From Tatlockia sp. (GTDB taxonomy: Bacteria; Pseudomonadota; Gammaproteobacteria; Legionellales; Legionellaceae): a stretch of DNA of 64,000 nt. Position numbers and translations under genes: made by a program. Below the pieces are notes generated by a model. The model did not search any database. It was given only the letters and a program-made list of their open reading frames with translations, and was not told where the DNA came from. This document shows positions 36,394 to 46,118 of this stretch, piece by piece (position 1 is the first letter of the stretch; each line of letters starts with the position of its first letter). Location: the NCBI GenBank assembly GCA_013697725.1, contig JACCWI010000030.1, positions 1-64,000 on the forward strand, given 5' to 3'.

Positions 36394-38549
36394 TGTTGTT
36401 CCTTATGGAGCTGCTCATTCGGTAAAAGTTCAAACGAGGCTAATGAAAGTGATAATCCATCCATCTTAGGTTCAGTAATGGAATGAAACATTATTCGGTT
36501 TACGCCTGTTAATAAATTATTTGCTGGTATCTCAGCCCAGAATTCATTAATAGACAGCCATTTATAAGAAATTAAATGTTCATTTAAAGAAATTTGGATG
36601 CTATCTCGGATTGGAACATTTAAAAGACTATGAAATTTTCCTTGTAAGGAATAAGCTGATTTACGTGGTAACAAATCAAATAATAAACTAGCATTTTCTT
36701 CATTCTTCCACGATGAAGCTTTATAGCTGAAATTATCTTTATTCCATTCTGCTTCTCGCCAACCAGTTCCGCGAATAGGGAGGTCCATAGACCACCAATT
36801 ACCAAAACTCCATCGATATTTTTCCAGATCATTAGCAGTCCAAAAATGCTTAAAATAGTTAGGCCATCTTATTGGAGTTAATATTTGTTGATATCGTGTG
36901 GCTTGACTACTAGTTTGAGTTAGAGATGCCCGATAATTAACCAGTGAAGAAGCTGATTCAATTGAACCATCAGGTTTAACCTTAAGTACAACGGCCTCGT
37001 TTTTTAAGATTACTTTGTCAGGTACCAATATTGAAGCAGATTCGACTGTAGTGGCTTTGGTTAAAGAACGAAATATCCATTGCTTGTCTTGCTCTATACA
37101 AGACCCGGCGCGAATACCCATATTGCGCCATTCTTTTCCTGGCATGAAGCAAACTTCTAAAGCATCAATAGGTTTTTTATAAAAATAAGATAATGCACCT
37201 TTTAAATTAATTAACATCCAAGTTGAAGTTAATTGGTTGCCTTCATCAAGGAGTATCAAAGCTTTTTTATTAGAACTCCCATCAAAATTGGCCACAATAT
37301 TTCTCAATACCGTACGCTGCATTTCAGAAATTGCGAGGTAATGGTGAAATTGGAAAAGCTGCATCCCAAACCCGATAGTTATCAAAAAAACAGCTAATCC
37401 CGAAGCTAGCATTTTTTTCCGCTTAGCCAACAACATTAGTAAAGAAATCCAAAATAAAACAGCACCAGGTGATGCCATTAAAAAAGTTCGCTGACTTATT
37501 GCCGTATGGGCAGGCGAAACTAGAAAAGGAAGATAACCAAGCACTGATAATAATAAACCTACAATTAAAAGTCTCATTAACACAATGGAATGATTATTAG
37601 TTGCTGCCATTCCTTCCTGACTTTTTTTATTAAAGAGATAAATTAGACCAAAAATCAGGCTTATTACTACCAAAAGGTAAATATAACCCACGTAACTTAT
37701 CTCCTTCGAAACCATGTGGACTGCATTAATCCAGCCTCCAAAAAGGCTATGTGTGATTCCAGGAGAAAATAATTTGGGCAAAGTATAAGCTAAAATAGAA
37801 GATATACTTTGGCTCAAAAACGATTGCTGGTAGCTGTTGATCTTAGGCGCAATAATTGCCACATAAACCAAATAAATAACAATTGATAGAATCCAAAGAG
37901 TAATGAGGGTTTTAGCTCTGTAACGTTGTTCTAAACTAGTTTTCCAGCCTTCTTTGGCATAAATCATTAAAAAAGGAACAAAAACAAGCATTAAACTCGC
38001 CTCATACATTGCCAAAGACACCCATAGTAAAATTGCCGAAATAAAAGCTAAGGGATAAACTTTCATGGGCTTAGAGCTACCAAAAGCGCTAATAAATAAA
38101 GTTGATGCTAAGAGTAAGCAGGAAAGAGCCCAATTAATATGAAGAGCCCGCATAGATAATTGCATAGTATCTGCTGGATAAACAATTAGCAGCAATCCTG
38201 CGATAATTGACCAGCGGCAAGAATTGGTTGCCTGCCATACAAGACGAGTAAATGCGGCCCCTTTAATCAACAAGGCAATGATTAGCAATACATGCCAATA
38301 AAAAAAAGAATTAGGATCCAGAGAATAAGCAACTGAATGCGGAAATACTGTTAATGGACGTAGAGCATGCTCTGCAAAAGGTGTGTTTATTTTAGCAAAG
38401 AAAATTGGACCATCACTATCGAATAATCGAAGTATTTGCCATTCTTCTATTAGTCCAGTAAGACTGAAACCAAAGGGTAGCCATAGGAAAAAAACAAGTA
38501 AGCAAACAGGAAGAAATACTAACAATTTTAGCCTTATTGTTAAATTCAC
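36390..38549 (-). CDS. Large membrane protein, paralogue 3 of 3 (GT-C-like with periplasmic domain)
   Basis: 719 residues: about eleven membrane segments in residues 1-420, then a soluble part of roughly 300 residues. The first loop has GLIEEWQILRLFDSDGP, with acidic residues where GT-C glycosyltransferases place their catalytic base, followed by HALRPLTVFP and VYPADTMQLSMRALH. The C-terminal 130 residues (DLPIRGTGWREAEWN, ASLLFDLLPRKS, SIQISLNEHL) resemble beta-sandwich carbohydrate-binding modules of bacterial mannosyltransferase-like proteins. GTG start with AAAGGAA, overlapping the previous stop by one base. It is clearly a paralogue of the next two genes. Function inferred only. Confidence 0.75.
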   Translation of the reverse strand: MNLTIRLKLLVFLPVCLLVFFLWLPFGFSLTGLIEEWQILRLFDSDGPIFFAKINTPFAEHALRPLTVFPHSVAYSLDPNSFFYWHVLLIIALLIKGAAFTRLVWQATNSCRWSIIAGLLLIVYPADTMQLSMRALHINWALSCLLLASTLFISAFGSSKPMKVYPLAFISAILLWVSLAMYEASLMLVFVPFLMIYAKEGWKTSLEQRYRAKTLITLWILSIVIYLVYVAIIAPKINSYQQSFLSQSISSILAYTLPKLFSPGITHSLFGGWINAVHMVSKEISYVGYIYLLVVISLIFGLIYLFNKKSQEGMAATNNHSIVLMRLLIVGLLLSVLGYLPFLVSPAHTAISQRTFLMASPGAVLFWISLLMLLAKRKKMLASGLAVFLITIGFGMQLFQFHHYLAISEMQRTVLRNIVANFDGSSNKKALILLDEGNQLTSTWMLINLKGALSYFYKKPIDALEVCFMPGKEWRNMGIRAGSCIEQDKQWIFRSLTKATTVESASILVPDKVILKNEAVVLKVKPDGSIESASSLVNYRASLTQTSSQATRYQQILTPIRWPNYFKHFWTANDLEKYRWSFGNWWSMDLPIRGTGWREAEWNKDNFSYKASSWKNEENASLLFDLLPRKSAYSLQGKFHSLLNVPIRDSIQISLNEHLISYKWLSINEFWAEIPANNLLTGVNRIMFHSITEPKMDGLSLSLASFELLPNEQLHKEQQ

Positions 38550-40702
38550 TAGGATTCCTTTCTCGATTGCTTAATGGGGAAAAGCTCTACTTTAGCTAAG
38601 GTAAAAGATAAGTCGTAACTTGAGGGCTCAGTGGTGGAATAAAACCTAAGCCGATTCACCCCCGATAATAAAATGTTGTCAGAAATTTCTGCCGAAAAAT
38701 TGTTAAATGATAACCATTGATGAGAAACCAAATGATCGTTTAAAAAGATTTGGATACTATTTCTGACAGCCATGCTTGCAAAAACATCAAATTTTCCACG
38801 TAAAGCGTAGGTTGATTTTCGAGGTAGCAAATCAAATAATAAGCTACTATTTTTTTGCGTTTTCCATGATGAGGCTCGATAGTTATACCGATTCTCATTC
38901 CACTGAGCCTCCGTCCAACCACTACCACGTATTGGGATTTCCATAGACCACCAGTTTCCAAAACTCCATTGATACTTTTCCATATTGCTGACCCAAAATT
39001 GCTTAAAATGATCAGGCCAGGGCTTGGGAGCTAATACTTGTTGGTATCGTTTATTTTGATTCAAACTTAATCTGTAATCATTTAATAAATGATCAGACTC
39101 AATTGAACCATCCGGTTTAATCGTAAGAACAATAGCTTCTGTTTTTAAAATCTCTTTGTCAGGTATAGAGGTAGCTCCTAAACCACCAACTCTGGAAGCA
39201 TGAAACATCCATTTCTTCTCTTGTTCAATACATGAGCCAGTACGCATAGCAGTATTGTGCCACTCATTTTCAGGGGTATAGCAAACTTCCAAAGTAAGAA
39301 TGGGTTTTTCATAGAAATAAGATAAGGCCGCTTGTAATTCCTCTAAAAGCAACATCCATGTTGATGTTAGTTGGTTAGATCCGTCAAGGAGGATTAGTGT
39401 TTTTTTATTCAGATTCCCATCAAAATTGGCCACGATATTTCTTAATACCGTACGTTGCCTCTCTGAAATTTCGAGGTAATGGTGAAATTGAAATAGTTGC
39501 ATTCCAAAACCGATACTCACCAAAAAGATAGTTAATCCAGTAGCAAGTCTATTTTTCCACTGCGCCAGCAGTAGCAGCAGAGAAATCCAGAATAAAACAG
39601 CTCCAGGCGCTGAAAATAAATAAGTGCGCTGGCTGATCATCGTGTGAGCGTAAGACACTAGGAAAGGAATATAACCCAGAAGTGAGAGTAATATGCCAAC
39701 AACAGCAAGCCTAGTTAGCCCGGCCCTCTGTTGAGCAAAACCGTCCTCTTCTTCGTTATTTTTTAAATTAAAGAAATACACAATTAGGCTAAAAATCAGG
39801 CTTGTAACTAGTAAAAGATAAACATAACCTAAATAACTTATTTCCTTGTAAACCATTTGGACCGCATCAATCCAACCCCCGAAAAGACTATGGGTTAATC
39901 CAGGAGAGAATAATTTGGGGAGGGTAATATCTAAGGTGGCTAATAAACTTTGGTCAGTCATAAAAGATTGTTGATAGCTATCAATCCTAGGTGCAACAAT
40001 TGCCACATATAATAGGTAAAGAACAATACCCAGAATCCATACTGCAATGATGCTTTTAGCTCTATACCTTTGATCCCAACAGTTTTGCCAGCCTTCTTTG
40101 GCATAAATAATAAAAAATGGAAGTAAAGAAAGCGCTAAGCTAGCCTCATACATTGCTATAGAGATCCATAGGAGGCCGGCTGAGATAAAGGCTAAGAATA
40201 AAGCTTTTATGGATTTTTCGCTAAGAAAAGCGCTGACAAATAAGGTCGAAGCTAAGAGTAAGCAGGAAAGAGCCCAATTAATGTGGAGGGCTCGCATAGA
40301 CAATTGCATAGTGTCCGCTGGATAAACAATAATCAATAAACCCGCAAACATCGCAAAGCGCTTAGAATTAGTTGCTTGCCATACAAGCTTAGTAGTTGCT
40401 CCACCTTTTATTAATAACGAGACAATGAGCAATACATGCCAATAAAAAAATGAATTGGAATCTAAAAAGTAGGCAAGAGCCTGTGGGAATACAGTTAATG
40501 GCCGTAGAGCATGCGCTGCCAGTGGTGAATAGAGATGAGTAAAAAAAATAGCACCGAAAACATCAAAAGCCCTCAAAATACCCCACTCTTCTATTAATCC
40601 ATTAAGACTAAAACCGAAAGGTAGCCAAAGCGCAAAAATGAGCAACCCAATTGGGAAAAAAACTAGCCACCCAAGCTTTTCAGTGGTTCTATTTAAGCTC
40701 AT
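38549..40702 (-). CDS. Large membrane protein, paralogue 2 of 3 (GT-C-like with periplasmic domain)
   Basis: 717 residues from the ATG at 40702 (AAAGGAAT upstream; a longer reading from 40768 runs into the previous gene). It has the same plan as its neighbours: LPFGFSLNGLIEEWGILRAF loop, HALRPLTVFPQALAYFL, VYPADTMQLSMRALHINWAL, a dozen membrane segments, then the periplasmic region with WSFGNWWSMEIPIRGSGWTE and ASSWKTQKNSSLLFDLLPRK. A Cys pair in the soluble part (EVCYTPENEW, RTGSCIEQEKKW) is shared by all three. It overlaps the previous gene by 14 bases. Confidence 0.75.
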   Translation of the reverse strand: MSLNRTTEKLGWLVFFPIGLLIFALWLPFGFSLNGLIEEWGILRAFDVFGAIFFTHLYSPLAAHALRPLTVFPQALAYFLDSNSFFYWHVLLIVSLLIKGGATTKLVWQATNSKRFAMFAGLLIIVYPADTMQLSMRALHINWALSCLLLASTLFVSAFLSEKSIKALFLAFISAGLLWISIAMYEASLALSLLPFFIIYAKEGWQNCWDQRYRAKSIIAVWILGIVLYLLYVAIVAPRIDSYQQSFMTDQSLLATLDITLPKLFSPGLTHSLFGGWIDAVQMVYKEISYLGYVYLLLVTSLIFSLIVYFFNLKNNEEEDGFAQQRAGLTRLAVVGILLSLLGYIPFLVSYAHTMISQRTYLFSAPGAVLFWISLLLLLAQWKNRLATGLTIFLVSIGFGMQLFQFHHYLEISERQRTVLRNIVANFDGNLNKKTLILLDGSNQLTSTWMLLLEELQAALSYFYEKPILTLEVCYTPENEWHNTAMRTGSCIEQEKKWMFHASRVGGLGATSIPDKEILKTEAIVLTIKPDGSIESDHLLNDYRLSLNQNKRYQQVLAPKPWPDHFKQFWVSNMEKYQWSFGNWWSMEIPIRGSGWTEAQWNENRYNYRASSWKTQKNSSLLFDLLPRKSTYALRGKFDVFASMAVRNSIQIFLNDHLVSHQWLSFNNFSAEISDNILLSGVNRLRFYSTTEPSSYDLSFTLAKVELFPIKQSRKES

Positions 40703-42884
40703 TATTATTCCTTTTAAACGGCCTGCTAGGAAAAAGTTCAAACGAGGATAATGAAAATGATAATCCATTGACAGGTTCGATGATGGAGTGGAACCTAATG
40801 CGGTTTACTCCTGAGAATAAAATATTCGCAGGTAGTTCTGCCGAAAATTCCTTAATTGACAACCAGCGATAAGGTATTAAGTGGTCATTTATATAAATTC
40901 GAATGCTAGCTCTTACGGCAGAATTAAAAAGAAAATTTAATTCACCCTTGAAAGTATAGGTCGATTGTTGAGGAGACAAATCAAATAATAAGGTAGCGTT
41001 TTCTTGGGTTTTCCAAGAGGAAGAACGAAAATTAAAGCGATGTTCTTCCCACTCTGGGTCACTCCAGCCACCCCCCCGGATTGGAAGATCCATTGACCAC
41101 CATTTGCTAGGACTCCATCGATATGTTCCCTTATCAGTCGCAGTCCAGAATGACTTAAAATAATTAGACCATCCATTTGAAACTAATATTTCTTGATAAC
41201 GTTTATTTTGCTTTAAACCTGACCTGTGAGCAGTTAAAGCTGGATCAGACTTAATTGAGCCATCCGAGTTAATGTGAAGAACAATAGCATCTCTTTTTAA
41301 GATCTCTTTGTCAGCAGCTGGAGTAAAAGTTTTAGAACCAATAGGCAAGGCTAATGGCGCCTGAAAGACCCATTTTTTTTCTTGTTCAATGCAGGAGCCA
41401 GAGCGCGTAAAATTTGCACTGCGCCATTCTTTCCCAGGCATATAACATACTTCTAAATTGTTAATGGGTTTTTCATAAAAATACGTTAGTGCTCCTATTA
41501 AATTAGGTAAAAGTAGCATCCACGTCGATGTTAATTGATTAGATCCATCTAAGATTATTAAGGTTTTTTTATTTAGTTTTCCATCAAAATTGTCAACGAT
41601 ATTTTTCAGGAACATTCGTTGTTTATCAGAGATTTCTAAGTAATGGTGAAATTGAAAAAGCTGCATACCCAAACCGCAAGTCACCAAAAAAATAGCTAAT
41701 CCAAAAGCATAGATTTTTTTCCACTTCGCTAGCAGCATTAGTAAAGAAATCCAGAATAAAACAGCCCCTGATGACGCAAATAAATAGGTTCGCTGGCTAG
41801 TCATTATGTAGCTAAAACCGATGAGAAAAGGTAAATAGCCAAGAAGCAAATTCACTATACCAACCGCGGCAAGCCTAATCAGAATCCCAGATTTCTGTAT
41901 CTGAGAGGAGAAATTTTTATCTATAAGAGCGCATAAATAAGCAATAAGACTAAAAACTAGGCTTATAGTAATAAAAAGGTAAAAATAGCCCCAATAATCT
42001 ATTTCTTTGTAAACCATTTTCACAGCATCAATCCAACCCCCGAAAAGGCTATGTGTCATTCCAGGAGAGAGTAACTTGGATAAATTTGAATTTATAATAT
42101 TCAGTAGATTACGGTCAGCGATGAGTACTTGCTGATAGTTGTTAACTTTAGGGGCAGAAATGGCTACATACAATAAATATAGAAAAATAGTCAGCATCCA
42201 TAAAGCAATGCGACTTTTAGCTCTGGAAGCTTGTATTAAGCCACTTTTAAAACCTTCTTTGCTATAAATAATAAAAAAAGGCAGTAAAGCAAGCGCTAAA
42301 CTTGCTTCATACATTGCTAATGAAGCACCTAGCAAAATAGCTGAAATTAAGGCTAAGGTATAGGCTCTAATTGGCTTAATGCTATAAAAAGCGGACACAA
42401 ATAGCGTGGAGGCTAACAGTAGACAACTAAGAGCACAATTGATATGGAGAACGCGCAGAGTTAATTGCATTGTATCCGCTGGATAAACAACAATTAGCAA
42501 TCCTGCTATTATTGACCAACTTTTAGAACGAGTCGCTTGCCAGATAAGACTGGTGATAGCCCCACCTTTAATAATCAAAGCGAAGATACTTAATAGATGC
42601 CAATAGAAAAAGGAATTTGGATCAAGAAAATAGGCAAGGGCATGTGGAAATATTGTTAGTGGGCGTAATAGGAATGCTGCGAATGAAGAGTTGGAATTAA
42701 TAAAAAAAAGAAGACCAGAATTAACAAAAGCTCCCAATATACCCCACTCTTCTATTAACCCTGTTAGACTAAAACCAAAAGGAAGCCAGATTGCAAAAAC
42801 TAGTAAAGAAATTGGAATAAAGAATAACCAGTTTAGCTTATCAAGGCCTAAACTCCTCTCTATAAAATTCCTTTTAAAAAACAT
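40689..42884 (-). CDS. Large membrane protein, paralogue 1 of 3 (GT-C-like with periplasmic domain)
   Basis: 731 residues with the same architecture. The first loop is GLIEEWGILGAFVNSG, the arginine-proline motif LLRPLTIFPHALAYFL, and the second loop VYPADTMQLTLRVLHINCAL. The C-terminal module includes WSMDLPIRGGGWSDPEWEEH and ATLLFDLSPQQS. TTGGAG of the preceding fdtD-like gene serves as ribosome site, six bases after that stop. First of the tandem triplet. Confidence 0.75.
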   Translation of the reverse strand: MFFKRNFIERSLGLDKLNWLFFIPISLLVFAIWLPFGFSLTGLIEEWGILGAFVNSGLLFFINSNSSFAAFLLRPLTIFPHALAYFLDPNSFFYWHLLSIFALIIKGGAITSLIWQATRSKSWSIIAGLLIVVYPADTMQLTLRVLHINCALSCLLLASTLFVSAFYSIKPIRAYTLALISAILLGASLAMYEASLALALLPFFIIYSKEGFKSGLIQASRAKSRIALWMLTIFLYLLYVAISAPKVNNYQQVLIADRNLLNIINSNLSKLLSPGMTHSLFGGWIDAVKMVYKEIDYWGYFYLFITISLVFSLIAYLCALIDKNFSSQIQKSGILIRLAAVGIVNLLLGYLPFLIGFSYIMTSQRTYLFASSGAVLFWISLLMLLAKWKKIYAFGLAIFLVTCGLGMQLFQFHHYLEISDKQRMFLKNIVDNFDGKLNKKTLIILDGSNQLTSTWMLLLPNLIGALTYFYEKPINNLEVCYMPGKEWRSANFTRSGSCIEQEKKWVFQAPLALPIGSKTFTPAADKEILKRDAIVLHINSDGSIKSDPALTAHRSGLKQNKRYQEILVSNGWSNYFKSFWTATDKGTYRWSPSKWWSMDLPIRGGGWSDPEWEEHRFNFRSSSWKTQENATLLFDLSPQQSTYTFKGELNFLFNSAVRASIRIYINDHLIPYRWLSIKEFSAELPANILFSGVNRIRFHSIIEPVNGLSFSLSSFELFPSRPFKRNNNELK

Positions 42885-42890
42885 CCCAAT

Positions 42891-43817
42891 TTACTCCAAA
42901 CTTAATCTACAAAATAGATCATAGTTGCGAATATAATCTTCGTTTTCATAATAATCTGAAGCAAAAACCAAAAGAAGTGCATCAGAAGAGTAATTATATT
43001 GTGTTCCCCAAGTTAATGGTGGTAAATAAATGCCCAAATTTGGCTTATTCAGAACTACATCAGTTCGTGACTTACCATCATCAACAAGCACGGTACAACT
43101 GCCTTTAACACAAATTAAAAATTGATGACAGTGATGATGAGCATGTTCGCCTCTAACTTTTCCTTCAGGGACATTAAATACAAAAAAATAACGTTTTGGA
43201 GAGAACGGAATGTCTTTTAAAAATTCACCGACTGATAAATCACCTCTAGGATCTTGGATTAAATTTAAAGAGTGTAGAGTGACTTTTCCTACTCCGACAT
43301 GAATAGGTTCCTGACTCATTGCTTCATGAGCTGGAAGAGAAAAGGGTTTAGCAACAAAATGGCTAATTCGTGCCGCAGGACTTTTAACTACCGCATTTGC
43401 AGGAACCGAGCAAGTAACTACAGCGCCTGCTGCAATCATTGCACCAGTTCCAATGGTGATGCCTGGTAAAATTACAGCTCCTGCGCCAATCGAAGCTCCT
43501 TTTTCAATTCGTGTTTCAAGAACTTTTTCAAGGTAATTTTTAGAGCGAGGGAATTTATCATTCGTAAAACTGACATTCGGTCCAATAAAAACATCATCCT
43601 CAAGACGCACGCCATCCCAAAGCTGGACTCCTGATTTAATTGTGACCCTATCGCCAATTATCACATCATTTTCAATGAAGCAATGAGCGCAAACATTAAC
43701 ATCTTTGCCAATTTTAGCCTCAGACAGAATGACGACAAATTGCCAGATTTTGGTATTTTCACCAATGGAAGTCGCTTGCACATCTGCTGTTTGATGGATA
43801 AAAGGAAGTTGCTTCAA
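42891..43817 (-). CDS. fdtD: Fused sugar N-acetyltransferase and dTDP-hexulose 3,4-ketoisomerase (FdtD/WxcM-like)
   Basis: 308 residues in two domains. Residues 1-165 are a left-handed beta-helix acetyltransferase (repeats such as [50 protein letters not shown]). Residues 180-305 are a cupin ketoisomerase of the FdtA/QdtA type ([51 protein letters not shown]) with the catalytic His residues in GEHAHHH. The same fusion in Shewanella FdtD both isomerises dTDP-4-keto-6-deoxyglucose and N-acetylates the 3-amino product. Starts at TTG with GGAGA upstream, overlapping the preceding stop (TTGA). Whether the product is galacto or gluco cannot be read. Confidence 0.88.
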   Translation of the reverse strand: MKQLPFIHQTADVQATSIGENTKIWQFVVILSEAKIGKDVNVCAHCFIENDVIIGDRVTIKSGVQLWDGVRLEDDVFIGPNVSFTNDKFPRSKNYLEKVLETRIEKGASIGAGAVILPGITIGTGAMIAAGAVVTCSVPANAVVKSPAARISHFVAKPFSLPAHEAMSQEPIHVGVGKVTLHSLNLIQDPRGDLSVGEFLKDIPFSPKRYFFVFNVPEGKVRGEHAHHHCHQFLICVKGSCTVLVDDGKSRTDVVLNKPNLGIYLPPLTWGTQYNYSSDALLLVFASDYYENEDYIRNYDLFCRLSLE

Positions 43818-44755
43818 TTAGTTCTCCATTCATTTTTATGCATCAAAGCAACAATAGCTTGTGGACGCTGTTTGCTGTTTTCATAAGCACGCCATGCATA
43901 GGTTCCTATTAGGCCAAGGCCAAATAAATTTAAGCTGCCGAGAACTAAAACAATAAGTGTAGTTGCTGTGTAACCAGGTACTTCAATCTTTCCTAACATA
44001 CGAGCACTCAGGATAAGAACAGCGAAGATAATCGATAAAAATGATCCTACAGCACCCACTCGAGTCAGCAGGCGAATGGGATAGTCAGTAAAGGAAAAAA
44101 TACTGTCCATCATATAATCGATTTTTTTTCTAAGAGTCCAGGCTGATTTTCCTTGTTGACGTTCCTGACGTTCATAGCCAACCAACTTACGTCTAAATCC
44201 TAACCAGAAAATCAAAGCAATTAAGGAGGAGCGCGATTCTTCCAGCTGCAAAAGCTGATCGCGAAATTGTCGATTACAACCAAAAATGTCAACGCCTCCA
44301 GCAGGCATATCTGGCACGACAAGGCGACGGTATAATCCCCAGAAAAGTTTGGATGCAAAACGTGAAAATAGCGGATCATTACGTCCAGAACGCGTGCCAA
44401 TTGCAACATCACATTCATTTTTTGCTAAGGCTTCAAAAAAAGCCAGCACTAAATCAGAAGGTTCTTGTAAATCCGCAGCCATAACCCCAAAGTATTTACC
44501 TTGAGCAGCTTTTAAGCCTGATCGAATTGCAGCAAAGGCACCAAAATTACGCGAATGCGCTAACAGTTGAGCTGAAAAATTTAAAGAGGCTAAAGCTTCA
44601 TGTAATAAGGCATAAGAGCGATCTGGACTACCATCGACAACAAAAACTGCTTCCATTTGACCATTTAGAGCCTGATTCATAACCGTTAGAGTTTGCAGTA
44701 ATTGAGGGATTGATACTTCATTTTTAAAAACGGGGATAATGACTGAGTAAATCAT
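43814..44755 (-). CDS. Family 2 glycosyltransferase, GtrB/ArnC-like polyprenyl-phosphate sugar transferase
   Basis: 313 residues starting at the ATG that overlaps the aminotransferase stop (ATGA). The N-terminal GT-A fold shows [30 protein letters not shown] and [11 protein letters not shown]. The distinctive [21 protein letters not shown] precedes two C-terminal membrane segments ([33 protein letters not shown]). This layout is that of GtrB, ArnC and DPM-type enzymes, which load a sugar onto undecaprenyl phosphate at the inner face of the membrane. The likely donor is the dTDP-3-acetamido sugar of this operon. No GtrA-type flippase is seen nearby. Confidence 0.88.
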   Translation of the reverse strand: MIYSVIIPVFKNEVSIPQLLQTLTVMNQALNGQMEAVFVVDGSPDRSYALLHEALASLNFSAQLLAHSRNFGAFAAIRSGLKAAQGKYFGVMAADLQEPSDLVLAFFEALAKNECDVAIGTRSGRNDPLFSRFASKLFWGLYRRLVVPDMPAGGVDIFGCNRQFRDQLLQLEESRSSLIALIFWLGFRRKLVGYERQERQQGKSAWTLRKKIDYMMDSIFSFTDYPIRLLTRVGAVGSFLSIIFAVLILSARMLGKIEVPGYTATTLIVLVLGSLNLFGLGLIGTYAWRAYENSKQRPQAIVALMHKNEWRTN

Positions 44756-45849
44756 AGCTGCCAACTATTAATTACGCTAATCACCTGTTCTACATTTTTG
44801 TCACTCATTTCAGGGTAGCAAGGTAGGGTGAGTATTTGCTGGCTTAATGCTTCGGTATTTTTTAGACAAATTTCTGCAAATTGATTAGCAAAAATGGGTT
44901 GGCGATAATCCGGAATGGGATAATGGACTTCCGAAGCAATATCGAAATGACGGAGATGTTCACGAAGTTCATTTCGTTTTGGTGAACGTATTACATAAAG
45001 ATGTGCGACATAATCTAAGCCAGAGAAGGAAGGACATACAATATAGGGATGCTTTATCTTTGCGTTATAATAATTAGCAATAACTCGCCTTCGCTCGTTG
45101 CTCTCGTCGAGATAAGGCAGTAATTCAGAGAGAATGGCAGCCTGTATTTCATCAAGACGGCTATTGCGAGCTCCAGCAAGCTCTACCTTATATTTTGCAG
45201 TCCAGCCATACTGCCTTAACATCGATAATTGCTCGGCTGTTTCAGCATTAGAAGTGACTACTGCACCCCCATCGCCTAGGGCACCGAGGTTTTTGGTAGG
45301 ATAAAAACTAAAACTTGCTGCATCACCAAAGGAGCCAACTCGTTTTCCATGAATTGTTGCACCATGTGCTTGGGCACAGTCTTCAAGCAAAAATACCTTG
45401 GATTTTTTACAAAATTGACTAATTTCTGCGATCTCAGGAACAGCTTGTCCATAAAGGTGAGTTACTACAACAGCCTTAACGCCTGCCTTAACAGCCCGCA
45501 TAACCTCGTTTAGGGTAACACAACTAGTTTCGGGATCAACATCCATAAAAAAAGGCAAGGCTCCAATGGCTAACAAAGAAGAACTAGTATACATACCAGC
45601 ATTTGCTACGGTAGCGACTAAGTCACCGGCTCTAATTCCTATCGCCTTCAAAGCAAGTTCAATGGCATCAGTGCCATTAGCTACGCCAACACAATGAGCT
45701 GTCCCAATATAGGCTGCAAATAACTGCTCAAATTCTTTGCATTCAGGACCAAGAATCCACCAACCACTATCTATAACCCTATAGGCTGCTCGATGGATTA
45801 AATCTTTGTAGCGCATCCCTCGAGCAGATAAGTCATTAATTTGCTGCAT
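44752..45849 (-). CDS. fdtB: dTDP-3-keto-6-deoxyhexose 3-aminotransferase (DegT/DnrJ/EryC1 family)
   Basis: 365 residues, PLP-dependent. The cofactor lysine is Lys186 in FYPTKNLGALGDGGAVV, the pyridine-binding Asp157 is in LLEDCAQAHGA, and VANGTDAIELALKAIG binds the phosphate. The family adds an amino group to keto-sugar nucleotides; with a ketoisomerase and acetyltransferase beside it the expected reaction is amination at C3 (FdtB or QdtB). AAGGATCTAA precedes the ATG. It is the first gene of the operon. Confidence 0.88.
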   Translation of the reverse strand: MQQINDLSARGMRYKDLIHRAAYRVIDSGWWILGPECKEFEQLFAAYIGTAHCVGVANGTDAIELALKAIGIRAGDLVATVANAGMYTSSSLLAIGALPFFMDVDPETSCVTLNEVMRAVKAGVKAVVVTHLYGQAVPEIAEISQFCKKSKVFLLEDCAQAHGATIHGKRVGSFGDAASFSFYPTKNLGALGDGGAVVTSNAETAEQLSMLRQYGWTAKYKVELAGARNSRLDEIQAAILSELLPYLDESNERRRVIANYYNAKIKHPYIVCPSFSGLDYVAHLYVIRSPKRNELREHLRHFDIASEVHYPIPDYRQPIFANQFAEICLKNTEALSQQILTLPCYPEMSDKNVEQVISVINSWQL

Positions 45850-46118
45850 TTAGATCCTTAAAGCGCAGATTCTCTAGAGTATTAAAGAAGAGTAAAAGTG
45901 TTTTTTTGGTACTATTCAAAGCGCCCAATTCTTCTATAAAGTATAAAATTTGTCAATGATTAATGTGTAATCAGATGACACCTTTAAAAGCCATTCAAAG
46001 CAATTAAAAGAGAAAATATTTCACTAAATTTGAAAAAATTACCTTAAAAAAACTACATTTATCAAAGTGATCTCGTCCTTTCTGTCAACTTGACGATCAC
46101 AACCCCTATAGCTATTCT

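Noticed and set aside
40703..40768. Longer N-terminus for the second large membrane protein
   Set aside because: The added residues read through the end of the neighbouring paralogue and lack a ribosome site; ATG at 40702 with AAAGGAAT fits better.
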